Positions 47,697 through 57,270 are shown, numbered from the stretch's first letter. The stretch: DNA of 64,000 bases from Streptomyces hyaluromycini (GCF_002217755.1 NZ_BCFL01000032.1:182564-246563), one strand, 5' to 3'. A program made the numbers and translations. The notes: a model not told the origin generated them from the sequence alone.

Positions 47697-49184
47697 CTAC
47701 GGCCCCGCGACCGCCACGCCGAGTTCGGTGGCCGCGCGCACGGCGAACCACACCTCGGTGAAGGCGGCGGTCGTCGACAGGTCCCGGCCGGTCACCTCGC
47801 CGAAACGGCGCAGCCGGTAGGCGAGGGTGTTGGGGTGGATGTGCAGGGCCGCGGCGGCGTCCTCGGTGCGGCGGTCGCGTTCCATCCAGGTGCGGACGGA
47901 GAGCAACAACTGCGACCCGTGTGCCGCGTCGTAGCGCAGGGCCTCGCCGAGGACCTGCTCGACCAGTGCGGACAGCAGCCGGCGGTCCTCGGGCAGCCAG
48001 CGCCCGGTGGCGTCCTCGCCGTAGTGGAGCAGCGGCTTGCCCGCCTCCTCCGCGCGTCCGGCCGCCCATTCCGCCTCCTGCCGGGCGACCCGCAGGGGCT
48101 CGCCGACGGCGAAGGGACGGCTCACCCCGCACACCGCGCCCGGCAGGCCGGCCAGGGCCTCGGTGAAGCCGGGTTCGGCCAGGACCAGCCGGTCCTCGCC
48201 GCGGCGCAGGGTCAGATGCGGATGGCCGGACAGCGCACCGTCCAGCTGCTCGTCCTGGGCGCGCCGGAGCACCGCGAGGACGACGGGCCGCTGCGTGTCC
48301 AGGCCGTGATGGGCCAGCCGGCGCTGGGCGCCGGCCGGGTCGAGGGTGTCCTGGAGCAGCTCGGCGAGGGTCTCCGCACCCTCGCGCCGCAGCACCTCGC
48401 GTTCCTGGCGCACCATCGCGAGCCGGAGGGCGGCGACGGTGGCCAGGTGCTGGACGACGGCCAGCCCGGCCGGGCGGGCCCCGGCCTGTTCCAGCGCGAC
48501 CAGGTAGCCGGCCGCGCCGCCCGGGCCGAGGACGGGGAGCACGAAGCCGCCGGGCACGGTCGGCGGGGCGTCCGGGTCCGCCGGGAGCACCGAGAGATCC
48601 TCGGGCGCCGCGACGCCGGGCAGCAGCGGGCGTCCCTGGGGGGTGCACAGGAAGATGCGGTAGCCGCTGAGCTGCTCCAGGCGGTCGAAGAGCGCGGGGA
48701 TGTCCAGGTTCTCCTCGGCCATCCAGCGCAGCGCGCCGAAGACCTGGAGCTGGGCGCCGAGCCGCTCGGCGGACTTCTCGCTGACCGCGGCCGCGACCTC
48801 CTGCGCGATGGTGACGAAGGGAACGGTGAGCGGCACCTCAAGGACCGGGAAACCGCGCTCCTCGGCCGCGTCGAGGAACGCCTGCCGCAGCGGCGGGGTC
48901 CGCAGCTGGGTGCTGAGCACCAGCGCCGCGACGCCCGCGTCGTCGAGCCGCTCCAGATAGCGTCGCTGCGCCTCGCCGCCGCGGGGCACGGCGAGGCCCA
49001 CGGTCATGATCACCTCCGAGCCCTGGAGCCAGGGGGTGGGGTCCTCCAGTTCGCTGACGTGCGCCCAGGAGACCGTACGGCCCAGGCCGCCGCCGCCCGC
49101 GAGCAGGCGTATCTGCAGCGCCGGGAAGGACAGCAGGTCGCCGACGGTGAGGACGGAACGCGGCGTGGCTTTGTGGTCGGACAC
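47697..49184 (-). CDS. PucR family transcriptional regulator
   Basis: 495 residues from a GTG at 49184 (the open frame extends to 49253, but the extension is improbable). SVLTVGDLLSFPALQIRLLAGGGGLGRTVSWAHVSE is the N-terminal PucR domain with GSEVIMTVG, a GGDEF-like/GAF middle (LSGYRIFLCTPQGRP) and the C-terminal helix-turn-helix RTEDAAAALHIHPNTLAYRLRRFGEVTGRDL. It is divergent from the ureohydrolase/permease operon and is its likely regulator; PucR proteins often control purine and allantoin use. Confidence 0.93.
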   Translation of the reverse strand: MSDHKATPRSVLTVGDLLSFPALQIRLLAGGGGLGRTVSWAHVSELEDPTPWLQGSEVIMTVGLAVPRGGEAQRRYLERLDDAGVAALVLSTQLRTPPLRQAFLDAAEERGFPVLEVPLTVPFVTIAQEVAAAVSEKSAERLGAQLQVFGALRWMAEENLDIPALFDRLEQLSGYRIFLCTPQGRPLLPGVAAPEDLSVLPADPDAPPTVPGGFVLPVLGPGGAAGYLVALEQAGARPAGLAVVQHLATVAALRLAMVRQEREVLRREGAETLAELLQDTLDPAGAQRRLAHHGLDTQRPVVLAVLRRAQDEQLDGALSGHPHLTLRRGEDRLVLAEPGFTEALAGLPGAVCGVSRPFAVGEPLRVARQEAEWAAGRAEEAGKPLLHYGEDATGRWLPEDRRLLSALVEQVLGEALRYDAAHGSQLLLSVRTWMERDRRTEDAAAALHIHPNTLAYRLRRFGEVTGRDLSTTAAFTEVWFAVRAATELGVAVAGP

Positions 49185-49208
49185 AAGACCACTGTAGTTC
49201 TTCGTGCC

Positions 49209-49221
49209 GTCAACAATTGAC
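49209..49221. promoter_or_regulatory. GTCAA-CAA-TTGAC palindrome between PucR and the ureohydrolase operon
   Basis: A 13-bp dyad with two 5-bp arms lies 25 bp upstream of the PucR start and 115 bp upstream of the ureohydrolase start. It is a candidate PucR-controlled or auto-operator site. Confidence 0.5.
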
Positions 49222-49335
49222 CGTAAGGGCCGCCCCTTCGCAGACTGAGGCATCCCCCGCTACCGGAATCACGAGCTCCGGTCCAGGGTCCGCCCACCCG
49301 GCGGTGTACGCCCAGGCTCGACAGGAAGGTGCCCC

Positions 49336-50304
49336 ATGACGACCGAGCCCCGTGGACCCGTGGACTCCTCCCGGATCCCCCGTTACGCGGGACCCGCGAC
49401 CTTCGCCCGGCTGCCGCGTCTTGACGAGGTGCCCCGCGCGGACATCGCCGTCGTCGGCGTCCCCTTCGACACCGGTGTCTCCTACCGCCCCGGCGCCCGT
49501 TTCGCCCCGGCCGCGGTGCGCGAGGCGTCCCGGCTGCTGCGCCCGTACCACCCGGCACTGGACGTGTCGCCGTTCGCGACGGTCCAGGTCGCCGACGCCG
49601 GGGACATCCCGGTGAACCCCTTCGACATCAACGAGGCGATCGAGACCGTCGAGCACGAGGCCTCCCGCCTCCAGTCCGACGGCACGAAGCTGGTCACCAT
49701 CGGCGGCGACCACACCATCGCGCTGCCGCTGCTGCGCGCGGTCGCCAAGCGCCACGGACCCGTCGCCGTCCTCCACTTCGACGCCCATCTCGACACCTGG
49801 GACACCTACTTCGGCGCCGAGTACACCCACGGCACCCCGTTCCGCCGCGCCGTCGAGGAGGGCATCGTCGACACCGAGGCGCTCAGCCACGTCGGCACCC
49901 GCGGCCCCCTGTACGGCAAGCGGGACCTGGAGGAGGACCGCCGGCTCGGCTTCGGCATCGTCACCTCCTCGGACGTGCTGCGCCGCGGCGTCGACGAGAC
50001 CGTGGACGCGCTGCGGCAGCGCATCGGCGACCGGCCCCTGTACGTGTCCGTCGACATCGACGTCCTCGACCCCGCCCACGCCCCCGGCACCGGGACCCCG
50101 GAGGCCGGCGGCATGACCTCGCGTGAGCTGCTGGAGATCCTGCGCGGCCTCGCCGGGCTCAACCTCGTCGGCGGCGACGTCGTCGAGGTCGCCCCCGCCT
50201 ACGACCACGCCGACATCACCTCCGTCGCCGCGTCGCACGTCGCCTACGACCTGATCAGCCTGTTCACCCTGGACTCCGCCGGCCCTCGCGAGGAGCAGAC
50301 ATGA
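49336..50304 (+). CDS. speB: Ureohydrolase (agmatinase family)
   Basis: 322 residues from an ATG at 49336 with AGGAAGG upstream. Metal-binding motifs are TIGGDHTIALPLL (about residue 123), LHFDAHLDTWDTY (about 149) and SVDIDVLDPAHAPGTGTPEAGG (about 238), giving the two-Mn2+ site of arginase/agmatinase enzymes. Members hydrolyse a guanidinium group to urea plus an amine. The genuine substrate may be agmatine or another guanidino compound; the symbol is by family only. It overlaps the NCS1 permease by ATGA. Confidence 0.88.
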   Translation: MTTEPRGPVDSSRIPRYAGPATFARLPRLDEVPRADIAVVGVPFDTGVSYRPGARFAPAAVREASRLLRPYHPALDVSPFATVQVADAGDIPVNPFDINEAIETVEHEASRLQSDGTKLVTIGGDHTIALPLLRAVAKRHGPVAVLHFDAHLDTWDTYFGAEYTHGTPFRRAVEEGIVDTEALSHVGTRGPLYGKRDLEEDRRLGFGIVTSSDVLRRGVDETVDALRQRIGDRPLYVSVDIDVLDPAHAPGTGTPEAGGMTSRELLEILRGLAGLNLVGGDVVEVAPAYDHADITSVAASHVAYDLISLFTLDSAGPREEQT

Positions 50305-51869
50305 CCACCAGCCCCCAAGCGGAGCAGCACGACGCCCCGTCGCTGACCGAGATCGAGACCTACGGCGTCGAGCGCATCCCGGACGCCGACCGCACCGCCC
50401 GGCCGCTCGACCTGTTCCGGGTCGCCTTCGGCGGCGCGAACACCTTCGCCACCTGCGTCCTGGGCGCCTTCCCGATCCTGTTCGGGCTCTCCTTCTGGCA
50501 GGGCCTGGCGGCCACCGGCCTCGGGCTCGCCGTCGGCGCGCTGATCCTCGCGCCGCTGGCCGTGTTCGGCCCGCTGAACGGCACCAACAACTCGGTGTCC
50601 TCCTCCGCCCACCTGGGCGTGCACGGCCGGGTCGTGGGCTCCTTCCTCTCCCTGCTGACCGCGGTCGCCTTCTTCTCCATCTCCGTGTGGTCCTCCGGCG
50701 ACGCCCTCGTCGGCGGCGCGCACCGGATGTTCCACCTGCCGACCAACGAGGGCGTGTACGCGCTCGCGTACGGGCTGTTCGCCGCGCTGGTGCTGACGGT
50801 GTGCATCTACGGCTTCCGCTTCATGCTCTTCGTGAACAAGATCGCGGTGGCCGCCGCCTCCCTGCTCTTCGTGCTCGGCATCTTCGCGTTCGGGGGCGAC
50901 TTCGACGCCGGCTACCAGGGCAGCTTCCACTCGCTGAGCACCCCCGGCTTCTGGCCGGCGTTCATCGGCTCCGCGCTGATCGTGCTCTCCAACCCGGTCT
51001 CGTTCGGGGCCTTCCTCGGCGACTGGGCCCGCTACATCCCCGCCGACACCCCGCGCCGCCGGGTCATGGGCGCCGCCTTCCTCTCCCAGATCGCGACGAT
51101 CCTGCCGTTCTTCTTCGGCCTGGCGACCGCCTCGATCATCGCCGCGAAGGCGGGGAACTTCCTCGACCCGAACGCCCCGGACTACGTCGGCGGGCTGCTG
51201 GCCGTCTCGCCCTCCTGGTACTTCCTGCCGGTCTGCCTGCTCGCGCTGATCGGCGGCATGTCCACCGGCACGACCTCGCTCTACGGCACCGGTCTCGACT
51301 TCGCCAGCGTCTTCCCCAGGTTCAGCCGGGTGCAGGCCACCGTGTTCATCGGCGTCCTGTCGATCAGCTTCATCTTCGTCGGCCGGTTCGCCGCCAACCT
51401 GACCCAGTCGATCTCCACCTTCGCGACGCTGATCATCGTCTGCACCGCGCCCTGGATGGTCATCATGACCCTGGGCTTCCTCACCCGCCGCGGCTGGTAC
51501 GACCCCGACTCGCTCCAGGTCTTCAACCGCCGTCAGCGGGGCGGACGTTACTGGTTCACGCACGGCTGGAACTGGCGCGGCATGAGCGCCTGGCTGGCCT
51601 CGGCCCTGCTCGCGGTCCAGTTCGTCAACCTCCCGGGCCAGTTCGTGGGCGCCCTGGGCGACCTCGCGGGCGGCGTGGACATCTCCCTGCCGGTCGGACT
51701 GGGCCTGGCCGCGGTCAGCTACCTCGCGCTGCTGTGGTTCTTCCCCGAGCCCCGTGCCGTCTTCGGCCCCGACGGCCCGCGGCTGGTGCGCGCCGTCGAC
51801 ACCCCGGTGCCGCCGATCACCTCCGCCGACGGAGCCCCGGTCGCGGTCCCCGAGCCTGCGGAGGTGTGA
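50301..51869 (+). CDS. NCS1 nucleobase:cation symporter (cytosine-permease-like)
   Basis: 522 residues, overlapping the ureohydrolase stop by 4 bp. RVAFGGANTFATCVLGAFPILFGLSF is the first span of NCS1 proteins; GPLNGTNNSVSSSAHLGVHGRVVGSFLSL and SNPVSFGAFLGDWARYIP are conserved substrate-site segments, and 12 hydrophobic spans can be counted. It imports a nucleobase, hydantoin or related compound. Genomic coupling suggests that it brings in the guanidino/ureido substrate. Confidence 0.92.
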   Translation: MTTSPQAEQHDAPSLTEIETYGVERIPDADRTARPLDLFRVAFGGANTFATCVLGAFPILFGLSFWQGLAATGLGLAVGALILAPLAVFGPLNGTNNSVSSSAHLGVHGRVVGSFLSLLTAVAFFSISVWSSGDALVGGAHRMFHLPTNEGVYALAYGLFAALVLTVCIYGFRFMLFVNKIAVAAASLLFVLGIFAFGGDFDAGYQGSFHSLSTPGFWPAFIGSALIVLSNPVSFGAFLGDWARYIPADTPRRRVMGAAFLSQIATILPFFFGLATASIIAAKAGNFLDPNAPDYVGGLLAVSPSWYFLPVCLLALIGGMSTGTTSLYGTGLDFASVFPRFSRVQATVFIGVLSISFIFVGRFAANLTQSISTFATLIIVCTAPWMVIMTLGFLTRRGWYDPDSLQVFNRRQRGGRYWFTHGWNWRGMSAWLASALLAVQFVNLPGQFVGALGDLAGGVDISLPVGLGLAAVSYLALLWFFPEPRAVFGPDGPRLVRAVDTPVPPITSADGAPVAVPEPAEV

Positions 51870-51874
51870 GCGGG

Positions 51875-52528
51875 ATGCGCCTGATCGACCTGTCCGTGCC
51901 GCTGCGCACCGGCATGCCGGTCTACCCCGGCGATCCGGAGGTGGACATCCGGCCCGCGCTCACCGTGGCCCGGGACGGCGTCAACGTCCTTCAGGTGCAC
52001 ATGGGTTCGCAGTCCGGTACGCACGTGGACGCGCCGTCCCACATCGAGGACGGCCTGCCCGCGCTCGACCAGCTGCCGCTGGACCGCTTCGACGGCCCCG
52101 CGTATGTCGTCGACGCCCGGGGCCTTCCGCCCCGGGCGGCCATCGGGACGGACCTGCTCGCCCGGGTCCCGGCCGGCCGGATCGTGCTGATCGCCACCGG
52201 CTGGTCCGCGCACTGGGGCACCGACGCCTACCGCGGCCACCCCTATCTGACGGAGGCGGCCGCCGCCCTTCTCGTCGCCCGCGGCGTGTACACCGTCGGC
52301 ATCGACGCCCTCAGCGTCGACCCGACCCCCGGCGAGACCCTGCCCGCGCACCGCATCCTGTGCGGCGCCGACGCCGTCATCGCCGAGAACCTCACCAACC
52401 TCGCCGAGGTACTGGACGCCCAGCACACCGGCCACGACATCCACGTCAGCCTCTTCCCCCTGCACCTGCCCGGCGCGGACGGCGCACCCGTCCGCGCCGT
52501 GGCCCGGATCTCGGAGCCGAAGCCTTGA
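51875..52528 (+). CDS. Cyclase family (kynurenine formamidase-like) hydrolase
   Basis: 217 residues; an ATG at 51875 with GGAGG ten bases upstream (a GTG at 51866 would overlap the permease stop). IDLSVPLRTGMPVYPGDP and GSQSGTHVDAPSHIEDG (metal-binding HxxxDxxxH) are the cyclase/kynurenine formamidase signature. GIDALSVDP, ILCGADAVIAENLTNLAEV follow. A metal hydrolase of an amide or lactone; probably a step in the same catabolic route. Confidence 0.9.
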   Translation: MRLIDLSVPLRTGMPVYPGDPEVDIRPALTVARDGVNVLQVHMGSQSGTHVDAPSHIEDGLPALDQLPLDRFDGPAYVVDARGLPPRAAIGTDLLARVPAGRIVLIATGWSAHWGTDAYRGHPYLTEAAAALLVARGVYTVGIDALSVDPTPGETLPAHRILCGADAVIAENLTNLAEVLDAQHTGHDIHVSLFPLHLPGADGAPVRAVARISEPKP

Positions 52529-52938
52529 GCAACGACCACGACACCGTCCTCGCGGCGGCGGACGCACTGATCGCCGCCTTCGCAGAGGGCCGCACCGACG
52601 ACTACTTCGACGCCTTCGCCGCCGACGCCACGTTCGTCTTCCACACCGCCGACCGGCGCCTGGACTCCACCCAGGAGTACCGCGCCCTGTGGCAGAAGTG
52701 GAGCGAGGAGGACGCCTTCCGCGTCCTGTCCTGCGACTCGAACGACCGCCGCCTCCAACTCCTCGGCGACACGGCCGTGTTCACCCACTCGGTGACCACC
52801 CGGATCTCCACCACGGCCGGAGAAGAGGTTCTCCACGAGCGCGAGACCATCGTCTTCCACCGCGTCGCCGGCGAGGACTGGCGGGCGGTCCACGAGCACC
52901 TGTCCACCGACCCCTCCACCGCGGCCGCGCCCGCCTGA
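52525..52938 (+). CDS. SnoaL-like (NTF2-fold) protein
   Basis: 137 residues from a TTG at 52525 overlapping the cyclase stop codon by 4 bp; no ATG or GTG is available near it. LAAADALIAAFAEGRTDDYFDAFAADATFVFHTADR, RLQLLGDTAVFTHSVTTRISTTAGEEVLHERETIVFHRVAGEDW is the SnoaL-like cone fold seen in DUF4440 proteins. The last gene of the operon; could be an isomerase or cyclase step or a binding protein. Confidence 0.82.
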   Translation: MSNDHDTVLAAADALIAAFAEGRTDDYFDAFAADATFVFHTADRRLDSTQEYRALWQKWSEEDAFRVLSCDSNDRRLQLLGDTAVFTHSVTTRISTTAGEEVLHERETIVFHRVAGEDWRAVHEHLSTDPSTAAAPA

Positions 52939-52972
52939 TCGCAGGCCCCACCCAAGCGAGTCCGCCGCGGTC

Positions 52973-53070
52973 CGGCAGCGCCCCGAAGGGGCGCGGGGAA
53001 CTGCGCGACCAGCCACCACGGCGCCGCACACGATCGACGACATGACGCGGCACCCCCAGCGGAGCGCCTA
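52973..53070. repeat. Streptomyces intergenic hairpin repeat, copy 2
   Basis: Starts with the hairpin AGCGCCCCGAAGGGGCG, then GCGGGGAACTGCGCGACCAG, and ends CCCAGCGGAGCGCCTA. It matches copy 3 (62889-62987) nearly base for base over about 100 bp. It lies between convergent genes and overlaps the NCS2 stop codon. Confidence 0.9.
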
Positions 53071-54420
53071 GGCGGACTCCGCTCCGCTGGGGACCGCCCC
53101 CGGAGCCGAATCCGCCCGTGCGGGCAGGTGGTTGAAGAGCAGGTTCAGGACGATCGCCGTCAGGCAGCCCGCGCTGATACCGCTGTTCATCACCGTCTGG
53201 AACCAGTCCGGGAACTTCTCGTAGACCGTCGGCACGCCCACCGGCAGCATGCCGACCGCCACCGAGACGGCCACCACCGTCAGGTTGTTGTTGCCGTGGA
53301 AGTCGACGGCCGCCAGGGTCCGCAGGCCGCTCGCCGCGACCGTGCCGAACATCACCAGACCCGCGCCGCCCAGCACCGGGGCCGGAATCGCCGCGACCAC
53401 GGCGCCCAGCTTGGGCAGCAGACCGAGCAGCACCAGGATGCCGCCCGCCGCCGCGACCACCCAGCGGCTGCGCACCCGGGTCATCCCGACCAGGCCCACG
53501 TTCTGCGCGAACGCCGTGTACGGGAAGGTGTTGAAGACACCGCCGAGGACGGTCGAGAGGCCGTCGGCGCGCAGACCGTCGGCGAGCGAGCGCGGCTCGA
53601 CCCTGCGGCCGGTCAGCTCGCCGACCGCGATCAGGTCACCCGTCGTCTCGGTCATCGTGACCAGAGCCACCACCAGCATCGAGACGATCGCCGAGGCCTT
53701 GAACGTCGGCGTTCCGAAGTGGAACGGCGTGCTGATGCCGAGCCAGTCCGCGTCCCCGACCCCGCTGAAGTCCGTGAACCCGAAGGGCACCGCCACCGCC
53801 AGGCCCACCGCGATGCCGACCAGGACCGCGATCCGGGCGAGGTAGGCGGGCGCGAACCGCTGTACGCCGAGCACCACCGCGAGGACGAAGGCCGCCAGCG
53901 CCAGGTTCTTCGGCTCCCCGAAGTCCTTCGCACCGGCGCCGCCCGCCGCCCAGTTGCCCGCGACCGGCAGCAGGGAGACACCGATGATCAGGATCACCGT
54001 GCCGGTGACCAGCGGCGGGAAGAAGCGCAGCAGCCTTCCGAAGACGGGCGCGAGCAGCATGATCGCCAGGCCCGCCACGATCACCGAGCCGTAGATCGCG
54101 GGGAGTCCGCCGCCCGTCGTACCGATGAGGACCATCGGCGAGACCGCCGCGAAGGTGCAGCCCTGCATGATCGGCAGCCGCACGCCGAAGCGCCAGAAGC
54201 CGACGCACTGGATGAGCGTCGCGATGCCGCACACCAGCAGGTCGGCGGTGATCAGATACGCCAGGTCGGCGGGCGACAGCTTCATCGCGCCGCCCACGAT
54301 CAGCGGAACGGCGACCGCGCCCGCGTACATCGCGAGCACGTGCTGGAGGCCGAACGCGGCCAACTGCCGTACGGGTGGGACCTCGTCTACGGGATGGACG
54401 GAGGCGCTGGTGGTGGCCAT
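53068..54420 (-). CDS. NCS2 family nucleobase:cation symporter (xanthine/uracil permease type)
   Basis: 450 residues from an ATG at 54420; the frame extends to 54456. The NAT signature is FAQNVGLVGMTRVRSRWVV; the first span reads QLAAFGLQHVLAMYAGAVAVPLIVGGA and TGDLIAVGELTGRRVEP and other segments match UraA/XanQ-like permeases. It adjoins the PucR-controlled operon on the other side, consistent with a purine/pyrimidine uptake cluster. Confidence 0.94.
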   Translation of the reverse strand: MATTSASVHPVDEVPPVRQLAAFGLQHVLAMYAGAVAVPLIVGGAMKLSPADLAYLITADLLVCGIATLIQCVGFWRFGVRLPIMQGCTFAAVSPMVLIGTTGGGLPAIYGSVIVAGLAIMLLAPVFGRLLRFFPPLVTGTVILIIGVSLLPVAGNWAAGGAGAKDFGEPKNLALAAFVLAVVLGVQRFAPAYLARIAVLVGIAVGLAVAVPFGFTDFSGVGDADWLGISTPFHFGTPTFKASAIVSMLVVALVTMTETTGDLIAVGELTGRRVEPRSLADGLRADGLSTVLGGVFNTFPYTAFAQNVGLVGMTRVRSRWVVAAAGGILVLLGLLPKLGAVVAAIPAPVLGGAGLVMFGTVAASGLRTLAAVDFHGNNNLTVVAVSVAVGMLPVGVPTVYEKFPDWFQTVMNSGISAGCLTAIVLNLLFNHLPARADSAPGAVPSGAESA

Positions 54421-54540
54421 GAGGACTCCAGAGCGGGGACGACATCCGGACAGCACGAGACGGTAAGCGGCTTGAACAGTTTGTTGATTTCCGGCTCGTT
54501 GCCGCTACGTGTCATGCCCACCTGATCGCGCGTGACTCCG

Positions 54541-55884
54541 CTACGACCCCGACCGCGCCGCCGTCAGCAGGGAGTTCCAGTCGGCCAGCTTGACCACGCT
54601 CCGGCCGAGCCGGGCGCCGAGCGCCGCCTCGGCCCGCTCGATCGCCTGCCATCCCGTCCACGGGACCGGCTCGATGCCCGCCGAGCGCAGCGCGGCCACC
54701 GGGTCCTCCGGCACCTCCCTGCGCAGCAGCGCGGGCGCGTCCGCCAGGAGGGAGGTCACCGTCTCCTTGGCGTCGGGCCGGTTGGTGCCGATGACGCCGG
54801 TCGGGCCGCGCTTGATCCAGCCGGCCACGTAGTCGCCGGGGGTGGTGAAACACCCACGCAGGACACGGCCGGACTCGTGGGGCACGGTCCCGGTCTCCTC
54901 GTCGAACGGCAGCCCGTCCAGCGGCACTCCGCGATAGCCCACCGAACGCAGCACCAACTGCGCCTCGACGGTCTCGTACTGCCCGGTGCCCCGCACCCTG
55001 CCGCGTGCGTCGAGTTCCGTGCGCTCGAAGAGCACCGCGCCCACCCGCCCGCCGTCGGCGAGGATTTCGACCGGGCGGAGGAAGAAACGCAGCCAGATGC
55101 TGCGCTCCGCACCCCGGGCGCCGGCACCACCCCAGCCGCGCAGCACCTCCACGTTGCGGCGCTGGGCGGCGGGCAGCGCGGAGGGATCGGCGAAGGCCGG
55201 GTCGAGCGCCAACTCATCCGGATCCAGAAGGACTTCGGTGCCCGGCAGACCGCCGAGCTCGCGCAGCTCCTTGGTGGTGAAGCGGGCCTGGGACGGGCCG
55301 CGCCGGCCCACCACGTGGACGTCTCTTATCCGGCTCGCCCCCAGCGCGGCCAGCGCCTCCTGCGGCATGTCGGTCGGGCTCAGCTCCGCCACGCCCCGGG
55401 CCAGCATCCGGGCCACGTCCACCGCGACGTTGCCGACCCCGATGACCACCGCCGACCGGGCGTCCCGCACGAACCCGGCGTCGATCGCGTCCGGATGCGC
55501 GCTGTACCAGGACACGAACTCGGTCGCCGACCAGCTGCCCGGCAGCTCCTCGCCGGGAACCCCGAGCCGCTGGTCGGTGGCGGCGCCCACGCAGTACACC
55601 ACCGCGTGGTACAGCTCGCGCAGCCGCTCCACCGGCAGCCCGCCCCTGCCCCCGACCCGGACCCCGCCGAGGAACCGCACCCGCTCGTGCTCGAGAACGG
55701 TGCGCAGATTCCCCTGCAGTGACTTGATCTTCTCGTGGTCGGGGGCGACGCCGTACCGCACCAGTCCGTACGGGCACGGCAACCGGTCCAGTACGTCCAC
55801 GAGCACGGTGGGATCGAGCTGGACGAGGTTCTGGGCGGTGTAGCACCCGCTCGGCCCGGAGCCGACGACGGCGACACGCAACAC
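54541..55884 (-). CDS. FAD/NADPH ferredoxin reductase (FprA/adrenodoxin reductase family)
   Basis: 447 residues from a GTG at 55884 with AAGGAG upstream. LRVAVVGSGPSGCYTAQNL is the FAD Rossmann motif, YGLVRYGVAPDHEKIKSLQG the family signature, VIGVGNVAVDVARMLARG the NADPH site, and AGWIKRGPTGVIGTNRPDAKETV the C-terminal FAD block. It passes electrons from NADPH to a ferredoxin for a P450 or other system. No ferredoxin is adjacent. Confidence 0.95.
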   Translation of the reverse strand: MLRVAVVGSGPSGCYTAQNLVQLDPTVLVDVLDRLPCPYGLVRYGVAPDHEKIKSLQGNLRTVLEHERVRFLGGVRVGGRGGLPVERLRELYHAVVYCVGAATDQRLGVPGEELPGSWSATEFVSWYSAHPDAIDAGFVRDARSAVVIGVGNVAVDVARMLARGVAELSPTDMPQEALAALGASRIRDVHVVGRRGPSQARFTTKELRELGGLPGTEVLLDPDELALDPAFADPSALPAAQRRNVEVLRGWGGAGARGAERSIWLRFFLRPVEILADGGRVGAVLFERTELDARGRVRGTGQYETVEAQLVLRSVGYRGVPLDGLPFDEETGTVPHESGRVLRGCFTTPGDYVAGWIKRGPTGVIGTNRPDAKETVTSLLADAPALLRREVPEDPVAALRSAGIEPVPWTGWQAIERAEAALGARLGRSVVKLADWNSLLTAARSGS

Positions 55885-56016
55885 AGGGGGACTCCTTGCC
55901 CGAGGGGCTGGTGATTCCAGCATCCCACCGGCCCGGCCGCCCCGACAGGGGCCGCTGGGGTGACGCGGACGCGTGTCCGTGAACCTGGAGTGTGATCATG
56001 GGGTTACGTTGCGTAT

Positions 56017-56556
56017 GTGCTAGAAGCATCGTTTCTTAATCTTTCCGATCGGCGCGCGGAGGACGGCACGGTGTCCGTGACGCCCGCCTGGGAGGTGCAG
56101 GAGCACGCGGGAGCCACCTCGTGGTTCCAGGTCCGGCTGGCCTTCGAGGACGGCGCGCGGGTCGACGCGCTCGCCGTGGTGGCCGCGGGGCAGGTCTCCA
56201 TCGAGGACGTCAAGGCGTGGCCCGCGCTCTCCCTGGCCGATCTGACGGTGCTCGCCGACTGGATCGAGGAGCCGCTGTGCCGGGCCTGCGGCATGGAGTC
56301 GTACGCGGACGAGGAGCCCGAGGCGGCGGACGGCGGCGGTGAGTCCGGCGGCGCGCGGCACGCCCGGCCCGCCTGGCCGCGGGGCATCGAGGGGAGGTGG
56401 CTGGTCGCCAGGGAGTACCGGGCCGCACAGGAGGGGGGTTTTGACCCGGTCCTCGCGGTGATGTGCGCGACCGGGCACAGCCGCCGGTGGTCGCTCCGGC
56501 TCATCGCCCAGGCGCGTGACGCGGGCTTCCTGACGCCCCGTCACGCCCGCCGCTGA
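56017..56556 (+). CDS. DUF6214 family protein
   Basis: 179 residues from a GTG at 56017. WEVQEHAGATSWFQVRLAFEDGARVDALAVVAAGQVSIEDVKAWPALSLADL is typical of DUF6214 in Streptomyces; a short linker carries a GGGESGG run and the end reads RRWSLRLIAQARDAGFLTPR. Function unknown. The TGA stop (56554-56556) abuts the stop of the convergent TetR gene at 56557 with no base between. Confidence 0.75.
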   Translation: MLEASFLNLSDRRAEDGTVSVTPAWEVQEHAGATSWFQVRLAFEDGARVDALAVVAAGQVSIEDVKAWPALSLADLTVLADWIEEPLCRACGMESYADEEPEAADGGGESGGARHARPAWPRGIEGRWLVAREYRAAQEGGFDPVLAVMCATGHSRRWSLRLIAQARDAGFLTPRHARR

Positions 56557-57255
56557 CTAACCGGGTTCGGATCCGGGTTCGGATCCGGGGCCGGATCCCG
56601 GACCGGTCCGGTCCTCGGTCGCGAAGAACCGGGACAGGTCCTGCCGCTCGGCCGCCGGCGCGGACTCCGGAGGCAGGCCCAGCTCCCGTTCGAGCCCGTA
56701 GCGCTCGAACAGTTCCGCCCGCAGCGCCGGGATCGGCATCGGTACGCCGGGCACCAGCGCCGCGTACACCGCGCCCATCAGCATGGCGCGCAGCATGGGG
56801 TAGTCGACCTCGACGTGGTGCGAGCCGTACTGGGCGACGGTGTCGCCCAGCAGCTCCGCCAGCCGGCGCTGCTCGGGGCACTGCACGAAGCCCTCGCCCT
56901 GGAGCAGGCCCGCCATGTGCTGGCGCATCAGCACCGGCCGGTCGTGCGCGAGCCCCAGGATCGCGTCGATGGCCCGGGCCAGCCGCTCCCGCCCGTCCTC
57001 GGTGTGCGGCTCGTGCTCCAGCGCCTCCTCCAGCGTGCGGTGCATCAGCCGGTGCACGGCGGACTGCACCAGCTGGCGCTTGCCGGGGAAGTAGTACGAC
57101 ACCAGACCGCGCGCCGACCCCGCCCGGTCCGCGATGGCGCCCAGCGTGGTCGCTTCGAAGCCGTGCTCGTCGACCAGCTCCACCGCGGCCTGCAGCAGCC
57201 GCTCACGGGAACGTCTGCGCAATTCTTCATTGACCGAGGGGCTGCGCGGGGACAT
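56557..57255 (-). CDS. TetR/AcrR family transcriptional regulator
   Basis: 232 residues from an ATG at 57255. The N-terminal HTH is RLLQAAVELVDEHGFEATTLGAIADRAGSARGLVSYYFPGKRQLV. The ligand domain is all-helical. A C-terminal Gly-Ser-Pro-Glu repeat (GSGPGSEPGSEPG) is a low-complexity tail. A palindromic operator lies 16 bp upstream of the start, so it likely represses itself; no target gene is divergent. Confidence 0.92.
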   Translation of the reverse strand: MSPRSPSVNEELRRRSRERLLQAAVELVDEHGFEATTLGAIADRAGSARGLVSYYFPGKRQLVQSAVHRLMHRTLEEALEHEPHTEDGRERLARAIDAILGLAHDRPVLMRQHMAGLLQGEGFVQCPEQRRLAELLGDTVAQYGSHHVEVDYPMLRAMLMGAVYAALVPGVPMPIPALRAELFERYGLERELGLPPESAPAAERQDLSRFFATEDRTGPGSGPGSEPGSEPG

Positions 57256-57270
57256 GCTGGAACTCCTGCG

